Source: Nigrospora sphaerica
Lineage: Eukaryota; Ascomycota; Sordariomycetes; Amphisphaeriales; Apiosporaceae
Length of the DNA stretch: 64,000 nt
Assembly: GCA_018287875.1 (NCBI GenBank)
Contig: JAGVVL010000018.1
Span: forward strand, 3,526,501-3,590,500
Direction: 5' to 3'
Made by a program: the position numbers and the translations under genes. Below, in pieces: positions 44,218-56,453 of the stretch (position 1 is the stretch's first letter; each line of letters begins with the position of its first letter). A model generated the notes under the pieces. The model was not told the DNA's origin, did no database searches, and saw only the letters and a list, made by a program, of their open reading frames with translations.

Positions 44218-45522
44218 CTAATCCACCACCCCGCAGCGATAATCCTGTATATGCGAGAGAGCCCATGTCTCCCTCGCGAGATCCTCGGCCGAGTCGCGGC
44301 GCCGACGACCGGAGGAAATGGCCAGACTTTTAAACTCTTCTTCAGTATAGAGGGCGCCGAAGTTGGTGGTGTAGTCTTGGTAGTCGTCGCTGCCTGTCCG
44401 TACCGGGAAGCCCAACGCCACCATCCTCTCCTGGTCCCAAAAGGGCAGACCGAAGCTGCGCATGTGCTGACGGATCCCCGCGATCTTGTCATGGCTGGGA
44501 AAGGTCCAAACACTGGCCAGAAGCCGCCCGTAAAAGGCCCAGCCGGGGGTGTCGGTGACGCTAAAGAGGTGAGGTTCGCTCTCCGTCGCTACCTTGGCGG
44601 CGCAGCAGGTGCACCGCCGCAGCAGCGCCCAGATGGAGCCGTAGCGCTCGCGTGCCATGGGCTCGGGATCCGGCATCTTTATGGGAAAAGATAAGGGGCC
44701 GAGCGAAGGCGTGAATACCATGCCATCAGTTTCACCCGGTGCAGTGGCCGAGCGCGGTGCTTTCCACCCCATATCCTTCCAAAGCTGCTCCAAGGATTGG
44801 TATTGTTGTGGCCGCGCTTGGTATCTCACCTGTTCGGCGAAGACTACGGACCGTTGCAGCGTGTTGACGATGCTGAGATCCTCGGCCGGCAAAGACCAGT
44901 CCCAGGCAAAGGGGCTGATCAGCTGGGCGCGCCACAAGCACATCTCGACCCGGAACACCTCGTTGGCCGAGGGCGGCGCCAGCGCCCACCGGGGCGGCTC
45001 ACTGGGCATGGCGGCGCACCGCTGCAGGCGCTCTTCGAGGTAGAGGTGGGCCAGCACGTGTATGTCGTGGGCCAGGCGCACGATGTTGCGCAACAGCCCC
45101 GTGGGGACCTCATGCCGGCGGAAAGGCGGCGACTCGGCCCAGACGAGGTGGTTCACGTCGGGGTCATGATGGCCACCGCAGAGAGTGCCGAGATGCGCGC
45201 GGGTCGTGGCGCGCAGGATGCCGGCCAGCGGCAGAGAGACGGCTTGCTGCAGGACGCCCTCAATCACGGCCCAGGCGTTGGCGTCGAAGAGCGCCCACAG
45301 TGTGCGGGACGCGCGGACGAGGGACCACAGCGTGCTGAAGTCGGGACAGCTCGCGAGCACCTGGATTACGAGCTCGTTGGGGAGGCGGTACAGCCCCGCG
45401 TGCGGGCTCGTCGGCGCCGGCGCCGGCGCGGGCTCGTGGTCGAATGCCGCCGGTGGGGCCGCGACGCTCGACAGCGCAATGCGAAAGCCTGGAAATCCAG
45501 GGAGAACAGCCATGGCGATCAT
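44218..45522 (-). CDS. F-box domain protein
   Basis: Single exon, 434 residues, ATG at 45522. An F-box-like motif lies at about residues 43-85: LYRLPNELVIQVLASCPDF followed by LWSLVRASRTLWALFDAN. The rest is helical, Trp-rich and without WD or LRR repeats; a CC pair (RRCTCCAAKVA) is at about 315. F-box proteins link targets to SCF ubiquitin ligases through Skp1. Fungi have many such proteins with unidentified targets, and this one belongs to that group. The Pro/Ala-rich N-terminus is probably disordered. Confidence 0.85.
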   Translation of the reverse strand: MIAMAVLPGFPGFRIALSSVAAPPAAFDHEPAPAPAPTSPHAGLYRLPNELVIQVLASCPDFSTLWSLVRASRTLWALFDANAWAVIEGVLQQAVSLPLAGILRATTRAHLGTLCGGHHDPDVNHLVWAESPPFRRHEVPTGLLRNIVRLAHDIHVLAHLYLEERLQRCAAMPSEPPRWALAPPSANEVFRVEMCLWRAQLISPFAWDWSLPAEDLSIVNTLQRSVVFAEQVRYQARPQQYQSLEQLWKDMGWKAPRSATAPGETDGMVFTPSLGPLSFPIKMPDPEPMARERYGSIWALLRRCTCCAAKVATESEPHLFSVTDTPGWAFYGRLLASVWTFPSHDKIAGIRQHMRSFGLPFWDQERMVALGFPVRTGSDDYQDYTTNFGALYTEEEFKSLAISSGRRRRDSAEDLARETWALSHIQDYRCGVVD

Positions 45523-46634
45523 TAATTGAGGCGGTTAGGCGGGAGGAGCAAGAAAACGTCGTTCCTCTTAGCCAAGACGGTGCTGAGCATCATCCTCGGT
45601 TATTATATCCCTGCGAGCCTTGGTGGCTGGCATGCAGGTGGGGCGGATCGGGTGACACAATAGACGCTGGGCGTCCATCCCCCGGCTTCGTAGGTGTTGG
45701 AGTGCAAAGCAGTCCTTTAATAACGTGGGCTTTAAAGTTGGGAGGATGGATGGATACCTTCGGACCATGGCGGGGAGTCTCTCCTAATGAAAGAACTGCC
45801 GTCAACTGGCGCTAAACGCACCAGTTCCGGTTTCGCTTCTCTGGGCCGATTATGTGTATCGAGCATAGATGCAGTAGGTTGTGACTGGGAAGGCCTTGTG
45901 CCAGCTGCTCATCTCACGCTGCCTCTGCTGAGCGGCGACCAATACGGAGGTATCGCCTATGAAAACGTGTAATCTGGATCTGATGTCTGCCGCAACCAGC
46001 TGGAAGGTGCAGCCAGCGGCTTTTCCAGTTGGCGCGCCCTCTCAAATCTAGATTGCAGGATGCTGCACGTAATTGCAGTTTCCCTCCATCTATGGTGCTA
46101 TCTATCCCTGCAGTGATGCGGCCATAGCTTCCCCCATACGTGAGGTGTGTATGAAGCGACAGCTCTGGGCGTCGTCATATCGATCTGTTTTGGAAGTTTC
46201 CACCTGTAGGCCCATGGTCACTGTGGATGAGCGGCTCACGCGCGATTATACCACCGCGCAACTCGTAACTACCTACCTAGCTTTTACCCGCCTTCGTAGG
46301 GCGCCATCGTCCATGGATCCCCGGACTTTGTGAGGGTCGCTAACCAAGACTACCTGTCGCGTCGGCAAGTGAGATCGGCGGGAAGCCTCCGAGATCTATT
46401 CCGGCAACTGTGGGACGATAAAATGGAAATTGTGGGAAGCTGAGACCCACAGTCGCAAGCACGCGCAGGGTCTTTTCACCCAGGATGGTACCCGGTGAGC
46501 AACGCCGGAGACGACCGAGAAAATTAATGCCTGCTCCCTAAACCACCTACGACCCTATCCGTCTGCTCAGGAAGCTTCGCCAGAGAAACTACCCTCACAT
46601 TGGCCGTCCGCACACCCAATTGCTCATCTCCACC
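45523..46634. other. Intergenic stretch
   Basis: 1.1 kb without a supported gene; holds the upstream regions of the divergent F-box and thioredoxin-like genes. Confidence 0.45.
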
Positions 46635-47232
46635 ATGCCCTTCACCAACGACTTCATCCTGCCTGCCGACGCCAGCGGCCTGAGCCTCCCCGACGGCCCG
46701 TCTTCGAAGCTCTTTCTCATCTTCACCACCTCCAACGATCCCGCCACCGGTGCCAGCTGGTGCCCCGACGCGCGGGCAGCCCGTACGTGGCCCTCGTTCT
46801 CTCTCGTACCCTCTTGAGCGAGCAGCGAAATCCAATTGATCCCACCCGGATGCTGACACAAGACCCGTCCCCCCCCCCCTCTCGGCAGTTCCCACCATCC
46901 AGGCCACCTTCTCCCCTAGCGATGCTCCTCAGGCCGCCCTGGTCGAGGTAGGCCAGCTGACCCAGTACGTTCCACGGGTCCCAATTTCATCTGTCCTCCC
47001 GGGCCCAATGGCTCGCCCCTGGCCGGAAAGGTAACGGCCCCGTGACTAACGTGATGAACACCCCGGCCGCAGGTGGAGAGACAAGAGCAACGTATTCCGG
47101 ACCCAGTGGGGCATCAGCAACGTCCCGGCCATCGTTCGCTTCGAAGAGGTCGACGGCCGTGTGGCCGAGACGGGCCGTTTGACCGAGGGCGAGATCCTGG
47201 ACGAGCAGAAACTGCGCGCCCTGCTCGGTTAG
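46635..47232 (+). CDS. TXNDC17-like thioredoxin domain protein lacking the second active-site Cys
   Basis: Three exons: 46635-46782, 46889-46964 and 47073-47232, giving 127 residues, the usual size for the TXNDC17/DUF953 family. Features: LFLIFTTSNDPATGASWCPD with the family's WCPD motif, LPTIQATF after the first intron, VEVGQ, then WRDKSNVFRTQWGISNVPAI with the cis-Pro loop. In TXNDC17 the active site is WCPDC; here it reads WCPDARAA, so only one of the two cysteines remains and classical disulfide reduction is unlikely. It is probably cytosolic (no signal peptide); role unknown. Confidence 0.87.
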
Positions 47233-47811
47233 CCGCGCCTAGGGGTTTGGTAGCAGGCTTTAACCTGCCGTCTTGTAGGCGGCCTGGGCTATGGTGGCCA
47301 TTGCAGTGTGGTCATAGCATGGCTGAGGCTGTACTTTCGGCGACTGATACCACCCGTTGAATAGACCTTTTTGAAATATGGGTACGTCAGGGACGGCCTG
47401 TGCCCCTCACCTTGATCTCACACGCACTTCTGCGCCTATCGCTTCCTTTTAGAACTGAGACAAAAGTCGATTTTCTGTGTTACGGTGTGCAAGTTGGTCT
47501 CCCCCATAAGTGCATGGCTCACCTAGTCAAGTCCCCGAAAAGAAGTGGCTCAATGAGGCCATTTTGGCATCTCTGGTTCATGTTGGTCCCGGATACTTAC
47601 TACGAAACGCGTGTGAACTAGGGTTGCATAGCAAATGGGATTTCTACCGAAAGGCCGAAGGCTTTTAGCCCGGTGGCGCTCTTATCATCAGCCATGCTAA
47701 TTTCCACTTAAATATTCACCAACCCCTCTTCTCCTCGTTTAGATGCCGTTTTATGAAGACGCGGCTCTCTCATGCTAGGAACTTGGCTTTGCTCCACCAG
47801 TTTTCCGGGTA
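47233..47811. other. Convergent 3' region between thioredoxin-like and tyrosinase genes
   Basis: About 580 bp; holds both terminators; no gene seen. Confidence 0.4.
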
Positions 47812-49112
47812 TTAGTACGCGTAGCAAAGGCGCCCAGAGGTGTCCATGATCTCACGGACCGTGAGGTCCTCGGCGAGGCCCATCATGGGCAGCTTGTCGT
47901 CGAGGCTGACCTCCCGGGTCCCATCCTCGCCGAAATGGCTGCCCTCGCCGTTGTACTCGCTCAAGCGCTTCTCGGGGTTCTTTTGTTGCCACTGCCACCA
48001 GATGCGGTCGATTTGGGGGTGGTGGAGAAAGAACAGGGGCTCTAAAGCACGAGGTCATGGTCAGCAGGTGGGACGGGAAACGCGGTCGACTCGGGGGCAC
48101 CGAGCTCGTGCGGGGACAACCAGAACGCCTCATGCCTCCGTATTACCGGACCCCCCGGCTACCCAACAGCAACAGCTCCACCACCGGCTGCTCTGACTGC
48201 GTTGGGAGGGGGGGGTCAAGGGCCCACCACTAGGCCCGGTACACGGTCGTGAGGCGTTTCTATGGCGAGGGCGCGAGAGATTGGGGTAGATACGCACCGT
48301 TGGGAGAGGTCGTCGGGTTCATCTCGCCGCCGAGGGAGGCGTGGATGGCGCCGTGAGGGCCGCCCTCGACATCCTGCCTGAATTCGGTCCACTTATCGTC
48401 CTGCTGGATCTGGGCGATTCTTTCGGACCCAATACCAGGGGCCATGGTCTCGAAGGCCTGAGGCTCTGATACCTCGGGTAGGTCGCGGAAGATGCAGTGG
48501 CCGCCGCCAACCATGTCCCAGGGGGTAACCCCGAGCCACTCGGGGCGCAAGTCAGCGAAGGGACCGTCGGAAACACAACGGAGGGGCCTCCCGCCATCGG
48601 GACTGTCCTCGGTCCTAATCCAGCTTCCGTCGCCGCCGAAGCCCGTCTCGGCCGACATGACGGGCGAGAAGCGGAGGCCCGCGGTGTCCTGGGTCCAGTC
48701 CCAGTATGTGCCGGGGCCGTCGTAGGCGCACTCCTCCCGGAGGGTGTTGAGGTAGACCCAGGAGAAGTAGCGGTGCCAGGGCAGGAAGGGGGCACCGCCG
48801 TGGACTATTCGTACTGCGGTTAGCATGGGAGCCCATTTCCGGACACCCCAGTCAGAACTCACTGAAGCTGTTCAGTTGGAAGTGCACGTAGGGGAAGTCG
48901 TCGTAGAGAGTCGAGTTGAGGCCGATCATGGAAGGCTTCGTCTTGAGGCATTTGACGGCCTCGATGTAGCTCTTCTGCTGCTCGGGCTTCAGCTCGCGCC
49001 ACTCGATCCTCTTTTCGGGGTTGGTGCAAGTCGCTCGGGGCGCCGCCTGTGTGGGCAGAGCGACGGCAGGCGCGACGGCCCCGGCGGCCGCGAGCATGGT
49101 GACGAACTTCAT
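47812..49112 (-). CDS. Secreted short tyrosinase (type-3 copper oxidase)
   Basis: Three exons: 49112-48863, 48813-48298 and 48041-47812, giving 331 residues. Signal peptide at about 1-19 (MKFVTMLAAAGAVAPAVA). CuA histidines: PYVHFQLNSF, IVHGGAPFLPWHRYF (two His). CuB histidines: GGPHGAIHASLGGEM and PLFFLHHPQIDRIWWQWQ. All six ligand positions are present. The protein lacks the long C-terminal shielding domain of melanin-making tyrosinases, so it belongs to the short secreted fungal class that oxidises phenols or catechols. Intron 1 separates the first from the second CuA histidine, intron 2 lies inside CuB. The substrate is unknown, and no pigment gene is next to it. Confidence 0.93.
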
Positions 49113-51939
49113 GATGAATGGAAAAAGGATTGTAGGTAACAAGAGACGGACCGGTAAAGGCGGCGTATGTGCTATTCGTGAAAGAGCGTGTGCGCCAATG
49201 GAAAAGGCGATGTGGAGCAGAGTAGAGGATGCCGTTGAGAGAGGCGCAAGGCTTGTGTTATAGCTTTTCCAACATCGTATCCATGAGGCGGATACATTCC
49301 CTTCGACGATGGCTCTCGTCTCTCTACGTGGGGTGCATTGGCCGGACGCCTACGAGGTTACCCATTTTGGAAGTTAGTCCAACCCCTGAATCCACTTAGC
49401 CGTCCCTTCGCAAATTGGCGAGGCCGTGTTCATGCTGCCGAGTGCCATGGGACCCATCTATTTTTAGCCAATGAAGTCACCCGTGCGGGACATACCTCGT
49501 ATCCCGCACTGCTGAGGCGTATCCCGCCTTGTTGCGTCGGCCTGTTTCCTCAGCCTGGGCTGTAGTCTTTGGTGAAATAGCAAGCCGGACGAGAGTGGCC
49601 ATGGCAGATGCGGGCCGGCCGTTGTTCTACGGCCAGGCGCCCGGATTCATGAATGGAAGAAAGGCTGGTGCTAGAAGGCCGTAGCTTGACATGCTCCAGG
49701 CGCCAGGGACCAATTGGGACGAGTTGAAGCAGCTCCGCGTCCCGAATGGGTCCCAGTATTGCGTACGTCCGATACGGACAGAACTTTGCTGCTGCCGAGG
49801 ACCTGGACACTGAGATGCGGGTCGGTCCGTCGAGGGTGGGGGCGAGTTTAAAATGAAGTAGAAAAAAACGGCTGCCATCGTGCCGTTGTCCAACCAATGG
49901 TTCCCCATCTTCTTTTCACTGCCTGTCCAGCGTGTTTTGGTGGACATCGGTGAATCGCATCCGGGTCGTAGATGCTGGAGCGCGTGCCGTCCAATTGCCG
50001 AGCGCCGATGATGGGCGCTAAGGCTCTTGGGGACTTGCACCAGATGGTCTCGTATTTATCTGTTAGCTGCAAGCACACGGACTTACTTCTTAAGTACTTA
50101 CTCAGGTCCTTTATCCAAGGTGATCTCTTAGATACTATTAACTACCGTAGACCTAAAAGAAAGACCGGTCGGTGCGGCTACCCAAGCTAGCACCGCTAGG
50201 GCCGAGGATCAACGGCTACTATTCGTTTAGGCCCCACCTCATATTATTTCACGATAGCGTCCATAAGTCCATGGTGATGCAACACTTATCTATTTCGGCA
50301 GGGCGGGTAAGAGGTCGAGCACCTAAGTCTTAGGATAACAACAGTTATATCTCGAGCATGCCTCTACTGGCTCTTTACCACCTGTTCCACCCAGCACCTT
50401 GACATCATCTTTTTCGCGTGTTATCGGCTAGTTTCGATTATTTGATACTAGGCCAGATGCAGTCCCTTGGCAGACGTCTTGTGGTGCTTTGGGGCCATGA
50501 CGGCATCACACTAAAAACCCAAGATTTGCAAACTTTTTAAAGAACAGACTCGGATTGGCTTAGCTACTTCTTAGCTTATAAGTTCAAGTTCCGAAAGCAA
50601 CCTCGAGATGCCTGCTATTGCCTGGGTCTACCTCCTCGAGGACAAAAGCATGATCGACCTGTTTCCGTAAAGGTGTATTACTCGGAAACGCTAGGCGGCC
50701 CTCGGTAACCAGGCTTGAATTTGTGTTACATGCTCACCGATATACTTGTTTACTTCAAGATGGAATCCATGCTCCAAAGGCTGGCGGCAGACGGGTGGGG
50801 TGGGCGCATCAAGGAAGCTAGGTATTGTTGTAGCGACAGGACAGTCAGCGCTCCTCCTCCAGGCTTGTAAGCATCGTTCGCATCCCTTCGGCGGTTTTTC
50901 GAGAGGTCTGACATATACTTTTAGTCTCGAAGGTCTCACGAGCCAGAACGCCTTTTGATGATGAGGTTTTTAATTAAAGAGTTGGCGCGCAATTCTTGCT
51001 TGAAGAAATGCATCTATCGGCCTACATCTTTCTATACTGGCTTACCCACTTGGAGGAGACATGAGGGGAAGAGATAAGCCTGAATGCGATGAAGAAAGGG
51101 AAAGAGGCGAACTATAATGTTTAAAAGAAGGCTCGACGCCTAAAATATAGGCATATATGAATCGAGTGGTAGTCATAAGGATGCGTATGCCCTATATACC
51201 AGATCGGAAGGAGGCATAACGTGGAACATGCGACACCGACTGCTCGGTTATAACACAGGGATCCATGCGGCAAATGAGTCTCGACCTTCGGTGCGTCTTG
51301 AGCTTCGGGGTATTTGTGGATGTTCTTGCAATAGCGGCTGCGGCATTCCGCATACTCGACTGCATTCCCCGCCGTGGGTTGCCTTCGCAGCAATCCTCAT
51401 GAAGGGGCGGCAGGGCGCGCCTGCTCATGTGGGCCTTTTCAGGTGGCTGAGAAATTCTGTACAGAACATAGGCCCCACGTAGTAAGTTCCTAGCACTTTC
51501 CTCGGCGACATAAAAATAGGCCGACATCAATTACCACCCGACTCATAACCCGCAGTTGCATTTGGGTGACTCACGAAAGGCCCTCGTCAATGCCCCATTT
51601 GTATTCCAAGGTTCGGCGGGCTCGGTAAAATGTGACCCGATCGTACATACTGCGGCATCATGAGTGTTAGTCTTGTTCCTTCTGGCAAGTGAACCATCCG
51701 GTGCGCCAGTCGTGACTACTTTCAAAAGTTGATGTTTGGCGACGGGCCCTGGACAAATACGGGATGACCAAAGCGGCGACCATCGTTGCTCGACCTCCCA
51801 ACTTGCACCAACTCCATCCCACGACTGTATCCGTTTCTCGCTATCATTTTGCCTCTGTAGCCCTACAACCAGTCCATTTTGCATCCGCATCGTCTTGGCT
51901 ACCGAATAGAACGTCCAGAATCAATAGTTGATCACAAAA
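49113..51939. other. 2.8-kb gene-poor, partly AT-rich stretch
   Basis: No supported gene. 50040-51130 is rich in TA/TT steps with many stops in all frames, as expected of RIP-damaged or old repeat DNA, but no transposon family could be recognised. Confidence 0.45.
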
Positions 51940-51942
51940 ATG

Positions 51943-52785
51943 TCGCCGTTTCAGCCGCGGACCAGACCAGCCATCGACCTTAGTCGTGTACACCCTTCAA
52001 GGAGATCCATGGTGACATTTGGAAGCCTTACCAGCAGTTATGATACGCCGCCTGTCAACCAAGAGCCGAGGAGTGGGATGTATAAGGCACCCGGCAACAG
52101 TCTTCACGGCACGGCCGACTTGGGCTCTCCCGTGCAACTCCCTCAGCCCGACCGCAAGCAATGTGACAATGAAGGTACCCAAAGACTCGATTAGTCTTCG
52201 TTCGCGGATATCATATTCCCCAGCGATGGTGGCGAGCCTTCCCCAAGCCAAACCAGCTCCCAGGCGCCGCCGCTTGGTAACTCATCAAAGAGCATCGTTG
52301 GCCCCCGGACGGCCAAAGAACTCTCTCTGACGGACAAATTTGATCTCTTCTGCAAATTCGAAGATGTTCTATACGCCGTGCAGCGCGCCAATACTCTGCG
52401 CCAAAATCTCTATCTTCTCCCGCGCGGGGAGTACAATGGCAGCCTCGACAGGAAGATGCGTAGCCGCATCGTCGACCTCAAGAACCAGGCGAGCCAGCTC
52501 CTGGGCTGCTACGGCGACACCCCCACCTTCTGCACACTCACCGCTCGGTTCCCAGAGGCGGAAACGTATGTTCGGGCCTGCGGTCCGTTCGGGTTGCCCC
52601 TGTCGCACAAGCGATCGCAGAGAAGGGGTCGCGGCAGCCACAACATCAAGAAAAGCGACGGGCAATATCTGCTCCGAAGGAAAAAAATGACCCAGGAGGT
52701 GCTGCAGCTGATAAGTAACTTGGCCGTCTCCTCCCCGCAAGGTGAGGCAAGGCACGTTGGCATTAAAGCCGAGCCCGAGGACTGA
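51943..52785 (+). pseudogene. Hypothetical ORF with one in-frame TAG; possible recent pseudogene
   Basis: Reading in one frame from ATG 51943 (MSPFQPRTRPAIDLS) to the stop at 52783 gives 280 codons interrupted only by a TAG at 52192. The part after the stop (LTDKFDLFCKFEDVLYAV, RANTLRQNLYLLPRGEYNG, LKNQASQLLGCYGDTPTF) looks like genuine globular protein, and the part before it like a disordered Ser/Pro-rich tail. No splice pair removing the TAG in phase was found. Either the gene is broken, starts downstream, or has an intron I misread. No family recognised. Confidence 0.45.
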
Positions 52786-55700
52786 GCGACGCAAACGTTA
52801 AAGATGCAACTCAAGGCTCGCCAAGGGGACCCATGGGAGCATTCATCTCGCGTGCCGGATTCAAAGATGGCGGTGGGGACGTCTGGCATGCCTATGTTGA
52901 TCTGTTTTCGAAGGGGTCCTGTCCAGCCAGGCGCAATTACTCTTTCGTACAGGGAACAGGCCAGGGGGGGGTTTGTTCAGAGCAACGTATAATGGTATCA
53001 TCGAGTGGGAGAGTGTTACAGCTTCATGGCAAGCCAGCGCACAGTGCCCATGTGGTCGTGCCTGCAGCGAAGGAGCTGCGGTATGTCCAGGGGCTTTCAT
53101 TGCCTCAAGCGTTTGGCAGTATGGCACACAACTCCCCGCAGCAAGGGCGAAGGTGACTTTCACTCTCAGCAAACAGACCATGGTTACCAAAAGGAGTTAC
53201 TCGCCGCGTTTCCTCATCTTGAAAGTACCTCTGCTGCGTGATCCCGCTAGCTTACGCCCGGGCCAGAATACGTGCACATAAATATCATGGACAGCTCGAG
53301 ACCGAAAGAGTCGTGCGTTGATAGTTCCCCCGCTTGGGGCTCTGTTCTTGTTGCTCGACATCGCCATCGCACCCTATGTCTAGCTCAGGGTCAACAAAAA
53401 TGCGGTCTCTCCTCATGAATGTTTGGAGTGCGACAGCAGCGCAATCCACGCCGTATTATATCGACGGCTGGCCCCATGGCGATGGATGTACGCAGTCCTT
53501 CTCGCCAGAACTGAACAGTTACACCATGTAGGACAGCTGACCGATCCCGAGGCCTCCCAGGCAATGGGGGTGCGCAGGGTTTTTGCCGTACCACGAATTA
53601 GTCGAGTTCCCCCAACGAGGCGACCGAGGTGCGGGCCATGTCAGTGAACTCTACTTCGCCCCCCGAAAGGGCCTTCACTACTTGCCCACATTGTAAGGCG
53701 TCGAGGCCAATGTCCGCAGTTTCACTTTGGTGTATCCGATCCACGGGCTGCCGGACCGACCTCGAACGGCCGTTAAGGGCGCGAATAATGGTTCCGGCGG
53801 CGGGGGTTGTTATAGGGTGCGGCAAGACACCATGGGGACAGATGATGGGGATAGGAGTAGATGCTTTCGAGAGGCTCGTACTGCGCCGGCACGCCGGGGC
53901 TTTCTGGTGGTCTGCACGCCCGCGGTATCCATCGCCAACCCCCAAGCACTCACCTACCTCTGTTACGCGGCATTGAGTGCCGTGGTTGGTCGTCGGTATC
54001 GCTGCGTCCTCCCACCGCCGGCGGAGACGGGCAGACTCCTCAGGGGTGGCTGGAGGTTGCCCAGACCGCCCGGGGTCCATTTTTGCTGGTCCAGTCTCTT
54101 CGTCGGGCCATCCCGACAAGCACCGATAAGCAGAGGGAGCCGTAAGCAGGGCGGCTGGCTTCGAGGCCGCGTCTGATACCTTCAATGCAGAGATGATGGG
54201 ATTTGGTTTCCGGGTCCGTGGGGGGCATGACGGAGTCCATGATGCTGGTAGTTTGACTTTTCGCGGACGTTCGTTCGAGAGGAGAGAAGGAATGGGCGAT
54301 GTTGAAGGCGCCCTCATTCATCGGCCAACGGCGGTCGAGCAGCCGTGCGTCCTCGCCAGGCGGACGAGGTGGATACGGCCAGGTACTTTTCACACTTGCA
54401 GACACCAAAACCAACTGGAAGTTGGCGTTGTCTCGGGTGGTGCCGCCCATTTATTGTTAGGGAAATGCGGGACGGCGTTTCCAGTGGTCGGGAACGGGAT
54501 GACACAGATTGACACGCGCGCGTCACCCTGCGGCAACTGCCTTGTGCTTTGCATGCCCTACCAGGCGAGCCACGTTGTGAGCCGCTTCAGCGGCAAGCCA
54601 GCTGGATCTTCGCAGATTACGGGTGGATAATGTCGTCGGGGGGGCCTTGTCGCCGCCAAAAGTTTCACGATTCAGTCCGGGACCTCAAGTCGACAGCCCC
54701 CATGGCCGGGGTCGCGCAATGCGATGGACCCCCCCACTCGAAAGAGAAAAAGTTGGAAAGCCACGGCAACATACTTCCGTTCCCCTCTGGAGGCAAACTG
54801 TCTTAATTGTTTGTTCGGATGCAGGCTGGACGTTTTGCCAGCGGGCGAACTACTTAGCGAGCCCAACTACACTCGTTAGCATCGCAGCCGAGAAAGCAGC
54901 CAGCAGAAAGCCGGCGAAGCCTCCTTCTTCTTTCTTAAGGCGCTAAGCAGGTAGGAACCCCAGTAGTTGGCGGCCGATCCTCGGGACGCCCTGGTTGGTG
55001 TGCATCGCGCGCGCGGGGGGTGGCGTCGGCAGTATGGTACGGGGGTTCGGGACTACGGAGTAAGCACGGAAAAGGTGAAGAGCCGGGTGAGGCGAAGAGA
55101 CGAGAGAGAGGCAAAGAGATGGAAGAGGCGACAAGGCGTAGTAGATCATCAATGCCTCCTCGCCCAAAGCCGTCCCCGTGGAGGCATCATACGTAGTAGC
55201 GCACCAGTGATACTGGTAAGAATTTCGTTGCGTCGTTGGGCCGGAGCAAGTGGCCCGGGCATGAGGCACAGAAGCGAGGACGAACTGCGGCAGGAGCAGT
55301 GCACGCACAGGGCGCAGGCATGGATACAGCAGGCACGCGTAGCATTACCCTACCTACTCAGTACAATAACGATTAGGATCCGCGGTTGCGATTGCTTGCC
55401 GACCCAACCACGCTATGGCCTTTTTGGGTTTAGCTGCGGGTCTGGCGTGCGAAGTGCCTTGTTCGTCAGCGAACGGCAGTCGCGCCTTGGATTCAATGCC
55501 GCAGCCCATCCTCGAGTATTCCATGGCAAATGGCACTCTGACCGTCGAGATGCATCCCCCCTTGCATGTGCAAGCAATTGGGAAGAACCGTGAGCGGGCA
55601 CGCCGGAGACACTTCCTGGCAAATGAGAAGTGTCGGGGCCTTGCTTGTCTGCTCGGCCCACAACCAGCCAGCTGTCGGAGCAAAAGGATAGGAGCGCCCC

Positions 55701-56453
55701 TGTCGGGTGATTTCTGCTACCCTGTTGGCCCTGGGCTGAGCCTGCTTCAGAGTGGCATCGCAGGACAGACAGACGAGACAGGCGAGACCGGGGCACGACG
55801 AGACGGCCCGGCGGCCAGAGGCTACGGTTACGGTGCATGGGCAACCACCGGCTGCCGAGCCGACGAAAACCCCCCTTCCCCAGCAACCCCCAGCTCCCTT
55901 GCCTTCAGCTTCCGGCGAAGGGCTACGAATCGGGTGCTGACGCAACGACACGGCAATCGACTTTTCAGTTATCGATCGATCGGGGCCGAAAGAGCCTCCG
56001 CCAAGCCCCTCCCACCCCCATCTAGCCACTGACAGAAGTCGTCTCCCTCTACCCATTCCCAGTCTGCCAGGCTTGCCCAGCAGCCCAGCAACCAGCCGTC
56101 GCGCAAACAAGGCGGCCAGGCCTGCTGGCCCATAGAGCACATACTCGGTCTGCCACCAGTGTCGCCCCAGCCTGATGCTGAGCCTGATCCGGCCTGCGGG
56201 GCCGAGGGCGCGGCCGCGGCCACTGTCACTACTAACGCTGGCCACTCGCACTCGCTCCCGAGAAATCTGCCTCGGCGCCGCCCAACCACCAAAGTACCTA
56301 GACTGTCATTGACACCGCCATGTTCCCGTGCCTGCTGCCGTTCTCGTCCTCTCCGTCATCGCCGCCGTAGTCGTCGCCGTCGCCGTCGCCCCCTCTCCGC
56401 TTCGGAACAGGTAGCTGTTATGTTCCTTGGGGAACCACTCGATTCACGCGGCC
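52786..56453. other. 3.7-kb upstream region of the histidine kinase gene
   Basis: Open frames here (e.g. 53598-54317 minus, 55415-56032 plus) have low-complexity or shadow-like composition and no family signature. The last 1 kb is CT-rich and probably contains a long 5' leader of the kinase gene. Confidence 0.4.

Noticed and set aside
53598..54317. 239-codon minus-strand frame
   Set aside because: Pro/Ser/Thr/Arg-rich composition without predicted globular segments or family motif; overlapping frames on the other strand are equally long.
55415..56032. 205-codon plus-strand frame upstream of the histidine kinase
   Set aside because: No domain, shadow frames of similar length on the other strand; more likely part of the long leader or promoter of the kinase gene.
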